A stretch of 64,000 nucleotides of DNA. Origin: Bacteroidota bacterium (lineage in GTDB: Bacteria; Bacteroidota; Bacteroidia; Chitinophagales; Chitinophagaceae). Where the stretch lies: assembly GCA_018266575.1 (NCBI GenBank), contig JAFEAE010000011.1:1-64000 (forward strand), written 5' to 3'. A program made the position numbers and the translations under genes. Positions 53,575 to 61,297 of this stretch are shown here, in pieces; position 1 is the stretch's first letter; every line of letters begins with the position of its first letter. Below the pieces are notes generated by a model. The model had not been told where the DNA came from. It ran no database searches and was given only the letters and a program-made list of their open reading frames with translations.

Positions 53575-54888
53575 ATGGCTGAAGCTTCTTCAAAAAAGAA
53601 ATTGGGTTTATGGACAGCAACTTCACTGGTTGTAGGTAATATGATTGGTGCGGGAATTTTTTTGATGCCTTCTGCATTGGCGGCTTATGGCGGCATCAGT
53701 TTGCTTGGCTGGGTTTTTTCTGCAGCAGGTGCATTTTTAATGGCAACTGTTTTCAGCAGGCTTTGCAAATTACTGCCTGGTATTAACGGCGGGCCTTATG
53801 CGTACACGCGAAGCGGCTTTGGCGATTTTATGGGCTTTCTCGTCGCGTGGGGATACTGGGTGTCTATCTGGTGTACCAATGCTGCTATTTCAGTTTCGCT
53901 GGTGAGCGCATTAAGCACATTCATTCATCCTTTAAATGGAAACCCTCTTCTTGCAATTGCTACAGGTTTAAGTGCGATCTGGTTCCTAACGTGGATCAAT
54001 ACACGAGGAGTTGTGGCATCTGGCGGAATGCAATTGGTGACTACTCTTTTAAAACTATTGCCATTGATATTGGTTGCTGTTGGCGGGATGTTTTTTATTG
54101 ATACCAAAAATTTCGTGCCATTCAATATCAGCAGCAGTTCCACGTTTTCTGCAATAACAACAACGGCAGCAATGACGCTGTTTGCTTTTCTTGGTATTGA
54201 ATGTGCAACAATACCTGCCGGGAATATTGATAATCCAGGAAAAACAATTCCGCGTGCCACAATGCTTGGAACATTAGTGACAACATTGGTTTATATTCTC
54301 GGAACTATAAGTGTGCTTGGGGTAATTCCGGCAACGAGCCTGCAAAAATCTGTAACTCCATTTGCTGATGCCGCAGCAAAAATTTTTGGAGAAAACTCAC
54401 GGTATTGGATAAGCGCAGGTGTAGCTATCGCTGCATTTGGTGCATTGAACGGATGGATACTGATACAAGGACAGATACCTTATGCTATCGCGAAAGACAA
54501 ATTATTCCCTTCGATTTTCGGAAAAGAAAATAAGCAAGGCGTTCCTGCAAACGGAATTATTATCGGAAGTGTTTTGGTTTCCATCATCATGATGATGAAT
54601 TATACAAAAGGTTTGGTGGAGCAATTCAAATTTCTGATACTGCTTTCTACATTGACATCATTAGTGCCGTATCTTTTTTCAATGGCTGCTTATATTGTTA
54701 TCCGGCTTCAGAAAAAACATCTGGATAACAAAGCCTGGGTTTCGTCTATTATTATTTCTTTATTGGCATTTGCATTTGCTTTCTGGGCAATTGCAGGTGC
54801 CGGACAGGAAATTGTATACTGGGGATTTCTGCTGCTAATGGCTGGCGTTCCGTTTTATGTTTGGATCGTGCGAAATAAGAATGACTAA
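53575..54888 (+). CDS. APC-family amino-acid permease, AdiC-like
   Basis: 437 residues, twelve helices. It matches the arginine/agmatine antiporter group closely in order: LGLWTATSLVVGNMIGAGIFLMPSALAAYGGISLLGWVFSAAGA, GINGGPYAYTRSGFGDFMGFLVAWGYWVSIWCTNAAISV, TTTAAMTLFAFLGIECATIPAGNI and TPFADAAAKIFG. Substrate specificity cannot be proven, but the neighbouring agmatinase makes arginine/agmatine plausible. It starts 167 bp from, and divergent to, the small membrane-protein gene. Confidence 0.87.
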   Translation: MAEASSKKKLGLWTATSLVVGNMIGAGIFLMPSALAAYGGISLLGWVFSAAGAFLMATVFSRLCKLLPGINGGPYAYTRSGFGDFMGFLVAWGYWVSIWCTNAAISVSLVSALSTFIHPLNGNPLLAIATGLSAIWFLTWINTRGVVASGGMQLVTTLLKLLPLILVAVGGMFFIDTKNFVPFNISSSSTFSAITTTAAMTLFAFLGIECATIPAGNIDNPGKTIPRATMLGTLVTTLVYILGTISVLGVIPATSLQKSVTPFADAAAKIFGENSRYWISAGVAIAAFGALNGWILIQGQIPYAIAKDKLFPSIFGKENKQGVPANGIIIGSVLVSIIMMMNYTKGLVEQFKFLILLSTLTSLVPYLFSMAAYIVIRLQKKHLDNKAWVSSIIISLLAFAFAFWAIAGAGQEIVYWGFLLLMAGVPFYVWIVRNKND

Positions 54889-54920
54889 TTTTCCGTTTGA
54901 ACTTATCCAGGTTATTTTCT

Positions 54921-55688
54921 ATGAAAAAAATAATTATCCTTTTTGTTTCTTCTATTTTCTTTCGCGCTGTATCAAGCTGTAACCTGCGAAGGGAAATGAT
55001 GAGCCAGTTGTGGTTTTATACAAGCAGCAATGGAAAAGATACGTTGAAAGACACCTTGCTCACTCCAATTAGTTTTTTGAATTTATATCCTGACGGAACA
55101 TATACACGCGACTTTGATTATTTCGAATCAGGAAAATGGAGGATGACGAAAGATCAATTGATACTTTCCCCTCAATCACATCCAACGGAAACATTATTTT
55201 TCAGGATTGAGGGAAAAGACAGGTTGCAGCTATTATCTGCCAACCATTCTTCGATATATGTTTTTCAAAGTGAACCGGATGGGTATGGTTCTGATTCAGA
55301 CGATCCGTTTTCCCTGAATAATAATTTGTGGCGAATACCGCCGACCCATAAAGAATCGAATGATGAAATAAAAAAGAGGCTGATCAATCATTGTCATTTC
55401 TGGGAGATGTATTTTTCCTGGGCGATAAAATATGGGATCGAATACCTCGACGTACGAAACACACCAACACCGATAAAAATTTATGGAAACGGTTTTGCGC
55501 TGAAACCATTTGATTACCTCCCGGAACGATGGCGCTCCTTTTTTTATGATGATGATGATTGCAAAAAAGCAAACCTGATGATCAAACAGATTTTTCATAA
55601 TGGTGGCATCAATTGGACACATGCTGACGAAAGATATAAAATGTTCATGCTGGCGTTTCAACAGATGCAGGAGAAGCTGGGGAAGTGA
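54921..55688 (+). CDS. Lipoprotein-like hypothetical protein
   Basis: About 255 residues from the ATG at 54921 (MKKIIILFVSSIFFRAVSSC, a lipobox ending in Cys20). The body is strand-rich at first (LWFYTSSNGKDTLKDTLLTPISFLNLYPDGTYTRDFDYFESGKWRM) and helix-rich later (ERWRSFFYDDDDCKKANLMIKQIFHNGGINWTHADERYKMFMLAFQQMQEKLG). It starts 32 bp after the permease gene and may be cotranscribed. Function unknown. Confidence 0.7.
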   Translation: MKKIIILFVSSIFFRAVSSCNLRREMMSQLWFYTSSNGKDTLKDTLLTPISFLNLYPDGTYTRDFDYFESGKWRMTKDQLILSPQSHPTETLFFRIEGKDRLQLLSANHSSIYVFQSEPDGYGSDSDDPFSLNNNLWRIPPTHKESNDEIKKRLINHCHFWEMYFSWAIKYGIEYLDVRNTPTPIKIYGNGFALKPFDYLPERWRSFFYDDDDCKKANLMIKQIFHNGGINWTHADERYKMFMLAFQQMQEKLGK

Positions 55689-55819
55689 GAAGTAAGATGT
55701 GGGTTTTGGGTAGAAGACTAAATGCTCAATGCAAAATGCATGGGTAAAGCATTATTAAAATTATCTTATTATCCCATTATCAAATTAAATAGCTCAATAG
55801 TTTTTCTTCAGGTGAACGG

Positions 55820-55855
55820 AGCGTCGCAACGATGCTTAACCGGAGTTACAAAAGC
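55820..55855 (-). repeat. Dispersed-repeat copy, diverged
   Basis: AGCGTCGCAACGATG (55820-55834), two substitutions from the core, followed by CTTAACCGGAGTTACAAAAGC, which matches the trailing words of the copy at 60459-60473 closely. Confidence 0.65.
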
Positions 55856-55914
55856 TCATATCCAAAAATCATTTTTGGTTTTTAAAACATCAAGAAGAAT
55901 AATTTTTAAAAAAA

Positions 55915-55961
55915 TTTGTGTAACCAAATGGTTACCCATATATTTGTAACCGAATAGTTAC
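55915..55961 (+). promoter_or_regulatory. ArsR-type double operator embedded in a consensus promoter
   Basis: A -33 TTTG (55915-55918), 20-nt spacer, and an exact -7 TATATTTG (55939-55946). Inverted repeat 1, GTAACC-AAAT-GGTTAC (55920-55935), fills the spacer. Inverted repeat 2, GTAAC-CGAATA-GTTAC (55946-55961), overlaps the last base of the -7 and the start site. Both are of the GTAACC..GGTTAC type, so a bound dimer would block the promoter twice. Confidence 0.8.
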
Positions 55962-55980
55962 ATAATTAATAATTCAGCCA

Positions 55981-56349
55981 ATGAGACGAGATGTTTTCCA
56001 GGCTATTGCAGACCCTACCCGAAGGGCAATTATCAGCGTGGTCGCCAGTCAATCGATGAACCTGAATGCCGTTGCGGAAAATTTTGATGTGAGCCGCCCT
56101 GCTATTTCCAAGCATATAAAAATTTTAACGGAATGCGGGCTTATTGCGATCAAGCAACAGGGGAGGGAACGTTATTGCGAAGCGAAATTGCAAAAACTCA
56201 GTGAGGTTTCTGATTGGGTGGATCAATACAAACAATTCTGGAATGCAAAGTTTGATGCATTGGAAAATTACCTGGAAGAATTGCAATCAAAAAAGAAAAA
56301 TTCGAAAAGAAAAAAAGTACAACCGGTACGAAACCGGAGAACAAAATAA
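55981..56349 (+). CDS. ArsR/SmtB-family transcriptional regulator
   Basis: 122 residues with a winged helix-turn-helix: RRDVFQAIADPTRRAIISVVASQSMNLNAVAENFDVSRPAISKHIKILTECGLIAIKQQGRERYCEAKLQKLSEVSDWVDQY. It lacks the ELCVC metal-binding motif of arsenic/zinc sensors, as in the SRPBCC-linked SdpR-like branch, so the ligand is probably not a metal. It ends in a Lys/Arg-rich tail. It is the first gene of a five-gene operon with SRPBCC, hydrolase and DHFR-like genes, and the two inverted repeats in its promoter suggest autoregulation. Confidence 0.92.
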   Translation: MRRDVFQAIADPTRRAIISVVASQSMNLNAVAENFDVSRPAISKHIKILTECGLIAIKQQGRERYCEAKLQKLSEVSDWVDQYKQFWNAKFDALENYLEELQSKKKNSKRKKVQPVRNRRTK

Positions 56350-56375
56350 TTTTTTCAACTAATAAAATCAGGGTT

Positions 56376-57296
56376 ATGTCAAAAACAATTGCGGCCGCGA
56401 ACGATATTTCCGAGAGAGAGCTTTCGATCACCAGGGTGCTTAATGCACCGAGAGGTCTGGTGTGGAAAGTGTTTACCGAAGAGAACCATATCAAAAACTG
56501 GTGGGGCCCCGAAGGTTTTACCAATACGATCCATAGCATGGACGTAAAAACAAACGGGCACTGGAGTTTTATTATGCATGGTCCCGATGGCAGGGATTAC
56601 CCGAATGAAATTGTGTATGTAGAAGTAGTAAAGCCGGAAAGAATTGTCTTTGACCATATCGCCGGCCCCAGGCACCGTACCACTATTATATTTGAAGCAC
56701 GCCATCAGCAAACCATACTTCATTTTAAGATGCTCTTTGCAAGTGCCGAAGTGAAACAGGAAACAATAAAAACGTATAAAGCGGATATCGGGCTCGTGCA
56801 AAATATTGATAAACTTGAAATGTACCTTGAAAAAGTTATGCCTGATAAGGAACTAACGTTAACGCGTATCCTGAAAGCACCGCGTGATGTTGTGTTCAAT
56901 GCATGGATAGATGTAAAACAATTGGCAAAATGGTGGGGGCCGGGAGGTTTTACAAATCCTGTCTGTGAAATTGATGTAAAGCCCGGAGGGAAAATATATA
57001 TTGAGATGAAGGCCCCAGATGGAACAGTTTACCCGATGAACGGTGAATTTATAGAGGTCATAAAATCAGAAAAAATTGTGTTTGTGAGTGGCGCCCTGGA
57101 TAAAAATGGCCAAACCATTTTTGAAGTAATGAATACTGTAACGTTTGAAGAAGATGGAAAAAATACAAAGCTCACGTTGCATGCTGTTGTAGACCATGTA
57201 AGCGCAGACGCTAAACCATATATTGGTGGAATGGATGAAGGCTGGTCGCAAAGCCTTGTGCGTTTGGAGCAACTTGTTATGGGGATTAGTCAGTGA
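56376..57296 (+). CDS. Tandem SRPBCC (AHSA1-like) protein
   Basis: 306 residues built of two similar START/SRPBCC domains (about 14-150 and 156-300). Each carries the START-type opening (RVLNAPRGLVWKVFTEENHIKNWWGPEGF; RILKAPRDVVFNAWIDVKQLAKWWGPGGF), then a GPDGRDYPNEIVYVEVVKPERIVF-like strand pair. The fold binds hydrophobic ligands, and this subfamily is usually encoded with an ArsR regulator. The fusion of two domains in one chain is less common than single ones. It follows the ArsR gene by 26 bp. Confidence 0.9.
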   Translation: MSKTIAAANDISERELSITRVLNAPRGLVWKVFTEENHIKNWWGPEGFTNTIHSMDVKTNGHWSFIMHGPDGRDYPNEIVYVEVVKPERIVFDHIAGPRHRTTIIFEARHQQTILHFKMLFASAEVKQETIKTYKADIGLVQNIDKLEMYLEKVMPDKELTLTRILKAPRDVVFNAWIDVKQLAKWWGPGGFTNPVCEIDVKPGGKIYIEMKAPDGTVYPMNGEFIEVIKSEKIVFVSGALDKNGQTIFEVMNTVTFEEDGKNTKLTLHAVVDHVSADAKPYIGGMDEGWSQSLVRLEQLVMGISQ

Positions 57297-57378
57297 AAAC
57301 AGATGACATAGCGGAATATTTGTTTCTGACACTGACATCTGTCATCTGGTTTCTTCAACGATCATCAAAAACACAAAT

Positions 57379-58155
57379 ATGAATTTCAAAAAAGGATATT
57401 CCGATGTGAATGGGATTTCGATGTATTATGAGATACATGGTGAAGGCGATCCGCTTGTACTCATTCACGGCGGCGGATCAACGATCACGACAACATTCGG
57501 AGAAATCATTCCGATGTTCGCTGAAGATTTCCGGATTATTGCAGTGGAATTACAAGCGCATGGGCACACAAGCGACAGGGATGCGCCGGAAAGTTTTGAA
57601 CAGGATGCTGATGATGTCGCTACATTGCTAAACAATCTTCATATTTCCAAAGCATCATTTTTTGGATTTAGCAACGGAGGTACTACAGCAATGCAAATAG
57701 CACATCGTTATCCGCACATCGTAAATAAATTGATCATTGCTTCTGCATTGTATAAACGTGAGGGAATGATACCAGGTTTTTTTGATGGCATGCAGTACGT
57801 AACGATCGATAATATGCCGGAAATTTTGCGAGAGGAATTTTTGAAAGTTAATCCTGATAACGGTAAGTTGTTAAATATGTTTAATAAAGACAAGGAAAGA
57901 ATGTTGCATTTCAGAGATTGGAAAGATGGAATACTTCAATCTATCAAAGCCCCTTCGTTAATTATCTGCGGAGATAAGGACGTTGTATTAGCTGAACACG
58001 CAATAGCAATATCAAAATTGATCTCTGATTCAAGATTGATGATACTTCCGGGAGATCATGGATCATATATAGGCACTATGGAAAGCTGTAACAAAGACCG
58101 AAGCATGGTAGCATTGGTTGCACATGTTATCATGAATTTCCTGCATCATAAATAA
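57379..58155 (+). CDS. Alpha/beta hydrolase
   Basis: 258 residues. The oxyanion-hole HGGGS at 30-34, nucleophile Ser98 in GFSNGG, a late Asp and His227 in PGDHGSY make the catalytic triad of the alpha/beta fold. Substrate unknown; esterase, haloperoxidase and hydroxynitrile-lyase-like relatives share this sequence style. It sits in the ArsR operon, 82 bp after the tandem SRPBCC gene with a small 9-bp inverted repeat in the gap (57300-57348). Confidence 0.9.
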   Translation: MNFKKGYSDVNGISMYYEIHGEGDPLVLIHGGGSTITTTFGEIIPMFAEDFRIIAVELQAHGHTSDRDAPESFEQDADDVATLLNNLHISKASFFGFSNGGTTAMQIAHRYPHIVNKLIIASALYKREGMIPGFFDGMQYVTIDNMPEILREEFLKVNPDNGKLLNMFNKDKERMLHFRDWKDGILQSIKAPSLIICGDKDVVLAEHAIAISKLISDSRLMILPGDHGSYIGTMESCNKDRSMVALVAHVIMNFLHHK

Positions 58156-58182
58156 CTTTTTTGATCTTCAACAATTATTCAA

Positions 58183-58614
58183 ATGAAAAAAGAACCTTTT
58201 ATTATTGAACGTACATTCAATGCACCTGCCTCTTTAATATGGAAAGCGCTCACAGATAAAAATGAAATGAAGAAATGGTATTTTGATGTTTCTGATTTTA
58301 AACCACAGCCAGGGTTTGAATTTACATTCAACGGCGGTTCTGAAGAAAAAATATATGTACACTTTTGTAAAGTGGTAGAAGTAATACCGGAAAAAAAATT
58401 ATCGTATTCATGGAGGTATAAAGACTACGAAGGAAATTCTCTGCTGACCTTTGAATTATTTTCTGAAGGCAACCAAACAAAATTGAAATTAACACACTCT
58501 GGTTTGGAAACATTCCCGCAGGGCTTACCTGATTTTGCAAGAACAAGTTTTGAAGCAGGATGGACATACGTCATTACAAAATCCTTGCAGGAATATGTGG
58601 ACGGGAAAAAGTAA
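58183..58614 (+). CDS. SRPBCC-domain protein
   Basis: 143 residues with one START/SRPBCC domain: FIIERTFNAPASLIWKALTDKNEMKKWYFDVSDFKPQPGFEFTF, then VEVIPEKKLSYSWRYKDYEGNSLLTFELFSEGNQTKLKLTHSGLETFP and a C-terminal amphipathic helix (ARTSFEAGWTYVITKSLQEYVDG). It is the fourth gene of the ArsR operon and presumably binds a small hydrophobic ligand. Confidence 0.88.
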   Translation: MKKEPFIIERTFNAPASLIWKALTDKNEMKKWYFDVSDFKPQPGFEFTFNGGSEEKIYVHFCKVVEVIPEKKLSYSWRYKDYEGNSLLTFELFSEGNQTKLKLTHSGLETFPQGLPDFARTSFEAGWTYVITKSLQEYVDGKK

Positions 58615-58639
58615 CGAACACATTTAAAACACAAACACG

Positions 58640-59260
58640 ATGGGTAAAATATTTTTTGACATGGCTATGTCGCTCGATGGTTTTATTGCAGGAACCAACC
58701 GTAGCCCGCAAAATCCGCTGGGTGATAACGGCCCGCAGATACACAACTGGATGTTCAAACAAAAAGCATTTTGGGAACATCATGGCCGCAACGGTGGTGA
58801 AGAAGATGGTGAAGATGGAAAATTAATCCACGATGTTTTTTCCCGTAGTGGTTCATACATCATGGGTAAACGCATGTTTGAAGAAGGCGAGCCAAATTGG
58901 CCCGAAGATTTATTCAAAGCATCTGTGTTTGTATTGACGCATGAAAAGCGTGAGCCCTGGGTGCAAAAAGGAACAACAACATTTTATTTTATTAATGACG
59001 GTTTTGAAAGTGCATTGGAAAAAGCAAAACAGGCAGCGAACGGAAAAGATATCAGGTTGAGTGGCGGTGCAACCACAGTTCAGCAATTTTTAAATTCAGG
59101 GCATATTGATGAATTCACGCTTCACATCTCACCAATATTGATCGGCAGCGGTGTGCGTTTATTCGATAATGTAGACAAAAATAAATTTGATATTAAAATC
59201 AAAGGAACGCAGCATTCATATGTAACAACGCATGTAACTTATGAAGTGATAAAAAAATAA
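58640..59260 (+). CDS. Dihydrofolate-reductase-like (RibD C-terminal) protein
   Basis: 206 residues of the RibD C-terminal/DHFR-like fold: KIFFDMAMSLDGFIAG, then SGSYIMGKRMFEEGEPNW, VFVLTHEKREPWVQKGTTTFYFINDGFESALEKAKQAANGKDIRLSGGATTVQQFLNSGHIDEFTLHISPILIGSGVRLFDN. These NADPH-binding proteins have varied or unknown reductase roles. It is the last gene of the ArsR operon. Confidence 0.9.
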   Translation: MGKIFFDMAMSLDGFIAGTNRSPQNPLGDNGPQIHNWMFKQKAFWEHHGRNGGEEDGEDGKLIHDVFSRSGSYIMGKRMFEEGEPNWPEDLFKASVFVLTHEKREPWVQKGTTTFYFINDGFESALEKAKQAANGKDIRLSGGATTVQQFLNSGHIDEFTLHISPILIGSGVRLFDNVDKNKFDIKIKGTQHSYVTTHVTYEVIKK

Positions 59261-59378
59261 TTGTGCTGATATTATTTAATAATGTTTAGCCGCCCGAAGG
59301 CGTTTCTTGCCGATCAGGAACCGATAAGGGAACAAATGTTCTTGATCAGAATAGCACGAATGCTTAATCGAAGCTCCT

Positions 59379-59450
59379 CCCGAAAACAGCTTGTCCCGCA
59401 AAGGCGGGAGGCTGTACATCCCTGCCCGTCCGGCAGGCGGAGTTTTCGGG
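59379..59450. repeat. Nested GC-rich palindrome
   Basis: Outer stem CCCGAAAAC (59379-59387)/GTTTTCGGG (59442-59450), enclosing two smaller hairpins: TCCCGC..GCGGGA (59394-59409) and CCTGCC..GGCAGG (59421-59437). A folded three-way-junction layout. The second hairpin shares GCCTGCCGGAC with the palindrome inside rpsA. Confidence 0.75.
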
Positions 59451-59469
59451 TTGCCTTTTTCTGTTCTTT

Positions 59470-59501
59470 TTTGGCAATGCAAAAAAGAACAGAAATCTTT
59501 G
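59470..59501 (+). promoter_or_regulatory. Promoter TTTG-20-AATCTTTG for the deiminase-like gene
   Basis: -33 TTTG at 59470-59473, 20-nt spacer, -7 AATCTTTG (59494-59501, one base off). The start site would fall near 59508, after the ATG at 59503, so translation must begin at 59518. Confidence 0.6.
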
Positions 59502-59517
59502 CATGCAATCTATTTAT

Positions 59518-60396
59518 ATGAAACTTACCTGTCATTCAGAATTCGGGAAATTAAAATCTCTTTTCATAAAAAGATCAAAAGATGCTTTTGTAAGCGATGC
59601 GCAAATTGATCAGCAATGGAAAGACCTGAATTATTTATCCAGGCCTGATTTTACGAATGCTGTAAAAGAATATGATGCATTTGAAAATATGCTGCACCAA
59701 TACAGCGATACTATTTTTCATCTGCCTGCGAAAAATAATGTAACAATGGATTCCATTTATTGTCGCGATGCAGCGATCGCGACCAACAAAGGAATGATCA
59801 TTTGCAATATGGGTAAGGCTGCGCGGCTCAATGAACCGCATGCAGAACATGAGGCTTTTCTGCAAAATAATATTCCCGTTCTCGGCGCAATCAGTGCACC
59901 TGGAACTGTCGAAGGCGGCGACGTTGCATGGCTTGATGAAAACACGCTTGCTGCCGGTCATACTTATCGCACCAATGAAGAGGGAATTAATCAATTGAAA
60001 GCATTGTTGCAAACGATAGGAGTTGATGTAGTGGTTGCAGAGTTGCCGCATTACAAAGGCCCTGCCGACGTATTTCATTTGATGTCTATTTTCAGCCCGG
60101 TTGATAAAGATATTGCTGTCGTGTATTCTCCGCTTATGCCGATTGCTTTCAGGAATTTGTTGTTAGAAAGAAATTATAAATTAGTTGAAGTGCCCGACAA
60201 TGAATTTGATTCGATGGGTTGCAATGTGCTTGCATTAGCTCCGCGTACATGTTTGATGGTTGCAGGAAACCCAAAAACAAAATCATTACTCGAAAATGCC
60301 GGTTGCCACGTGATCGAATATATTGGAGAAGATATCAGCGTAAAAGGCGGCGGCGGCCCAACCTGCCTCACACGCCCGATCTGGCGCGAGATGTGA
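59518..60396 (+). CDS. Arginine deiminase / dimethylargininase-like hydrolase
   Basis: 292 residues of the pentein (amidinotransferase) fold. Family signatures are SIYCRDAAIATNKGMIICNMGKAARLNEPHAEHEAF, APGTVEGGDVAWLDENTLAAGHTYRTNEEG (EGGDV substrate loop), YKGPADVFHLMSIFSPVDKDIAVVYSP with the catalytic His, and GGGGPTCLTRP with the nucleophilic Cys283 near the C-terminus. It may act on arginine, methylated arginine or a related guanidine; the substrate is not determinable here. The promoter at 59470-59501 selects the ATG at 59518 over that at 59503. Confidence 0.87.
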   Translation: MKLTCHSEFGKLKSLFIKRSKDAFVSDAQIDQQWKDLNYLSRPDFTNAVKEYDAFENMLHQYSDTIFHLPAKNNVTMDSIYCRDAAIATNKGMIICNMGKAARLNEPHAEHEAFLQNNIPVLGAISAPGTVEGGDVAWLDENTLAAGHTYRTNEEGINQLKALLQTIGVDVVVAELPHYKGPADVFHLMSIFSPVDKDIAVVYSPLMPIAFRNLLLERNYKLVEVPDNEFDSMGCNVLALAPRTCLMVAGNPKTKSLLENAGCHVIEYIGEDISVKGGGGPTCLTRPIWREM

Positions 60397-60458
60397 TAGT
60401 TTGCTGCAAATAATAGTTCAATAATATTTTGTAACCAGCTTTAGCAACTCCGGTTGAG

Positions 60459-60505
60459 CATCGTTGCGTCGCACTCTTCAACGGTAACGATTCTCTTCAA
60501 CCGTA
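60459..60505 (+). repeat. Dispersed-repeat copy
   Basis: CATCGTTGCGTCGCA (60459-60473), exact, preceded by TTGTAACCAGCTTTAGCAAC and CGGTTGAG. It lies between the convergent deiminase-like and phosphoglycerate mutase genes. Confidence 0.8.
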
Positions 60506-60620
60506 GTACTCTCCGCGAATTCCGTTACAATAACAGTAATGGTTAAACGAAATTAATTCTACGCCCGTTTCAATAAGATGTTTTTAGCTCTTTTTGGCGA
60601 AGCAAAAAAACAGAATGCTT

Positions 60621-61241
60621 TTACAAATTCACTTCTTTATATACAATTATACGAAGTACTTTCAGGTCGTTACTTATTGTGTACACTCTTGGTGCTCCCG
60701 TCGGGAGGTTCACTTCTGCTATTGCCTGCGGCGAAATATTTTCCAGGTACATCATCAATGCACGCAGGCTGTTGCCATGCGCCACGATCAGGATGTTTTT
60801 ATTTTGCTGTAAAAGCGGCTCAATATTTTTTTTGTAATAAGGGATCACCCTTGCGGCAGTATCTTCCAGGCTTTCCCCGCCGGGTGGTTTTACAGCATAG
60901 CTTCTTCTCCAGATCGCAACCTGCTCATCGCCGTATTTTTCTGCTATTGCTGTTTTGTTCAAACCTTGCAGGTCGCCATAATTGCGTTCATTCAGTGCTT
61001 TATCTTTAATTACGGGTATACCTTCCTGTTGTATTTCTTCGAGGATAATATCTAATGTTTCATCGGCACGTTTTAATGCAGATGTGAAAGCATAATCGAA
61101 TTTAATTTCGCGAAGGTCTTTCCCTGCTTCATAGGCTTCTTTACGCCCTTTTTCTGTGAGGTCAACATCAATTTCTCCGGTAAATTTATTTTCTAAGTTC
61201 CAAACAGATTGTCCGTGCCGGACGATAGCCAGGATAGGCAT
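60621..61241 (-). CDS. gpmA: 2,3-bisphosphoglycerate-dependent phosphoglycerate mutase
   Basis: 206 residues of the histidine phosphatase superfamily: MPILAIVRHGQSVWNLENKFTGEIDVDLTEKG with the phospho-accepting His9, ALNERNYGDLQGLNK with the acid-base Glu, and ILIVAHGNSLRALMMYLENIS with the second catalytic His. It interconverts 3- and 2-phosphoglycerate in glycolysis. It is shorter than the roughly 250-residue enzyme of E. coli but normal for Bacteroidota. A 13-bp AT-only hairpin lies directly before its start codon. Confidence 0.9.
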   Translation of the reverse strand: MPILAIVRHGQSVWNLENKFTGEIDVDLTEKGRKEAYEAGKDLREIKFDYAFTSALKRADETLDIILEEIQQEGIPVIKDKALNERNYGDLQGLNKTAIAEKYGDEQVAIWRRSYAVKPPGGESLEDTAARVIPYYKKNIEPLLQQNKNILIVAHGNSLRALMMYLENISPQAIAEVNLPTGAPRVYTISNDLKVLRIIVYKEVNL

Positions 61242-61281
61242 AATAAATTATTTTAATTGCGTTCAGCAAAAATAATTTATT
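61242..61281. promoter_or_regulatory. AT-only hairpin abutting the gpmA start codon
   Basis: AATAAATTATTTT (61242-61254) pairs perfectly with AAAATAATTTATT (61269-61281), 14-nt loop. It separates the repeat lipoprotein gene (ends 61298) from gpmA and could act as a weak terminator or a leader structure. Confidence 0.5.
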
Positions 61282-61297
61282 TACTACCGATCTTCAA

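Noticed and set aside
59282..59521. 79-residue frame over the nested palindrome
   Set aside because: It runs through the GC-rich repeat and promoter; no protein features.
60578..61009. 143-residue plus-strand frame across gpmA
   Set aside because: It is the antisense of the mutase and has no plausible protein character.
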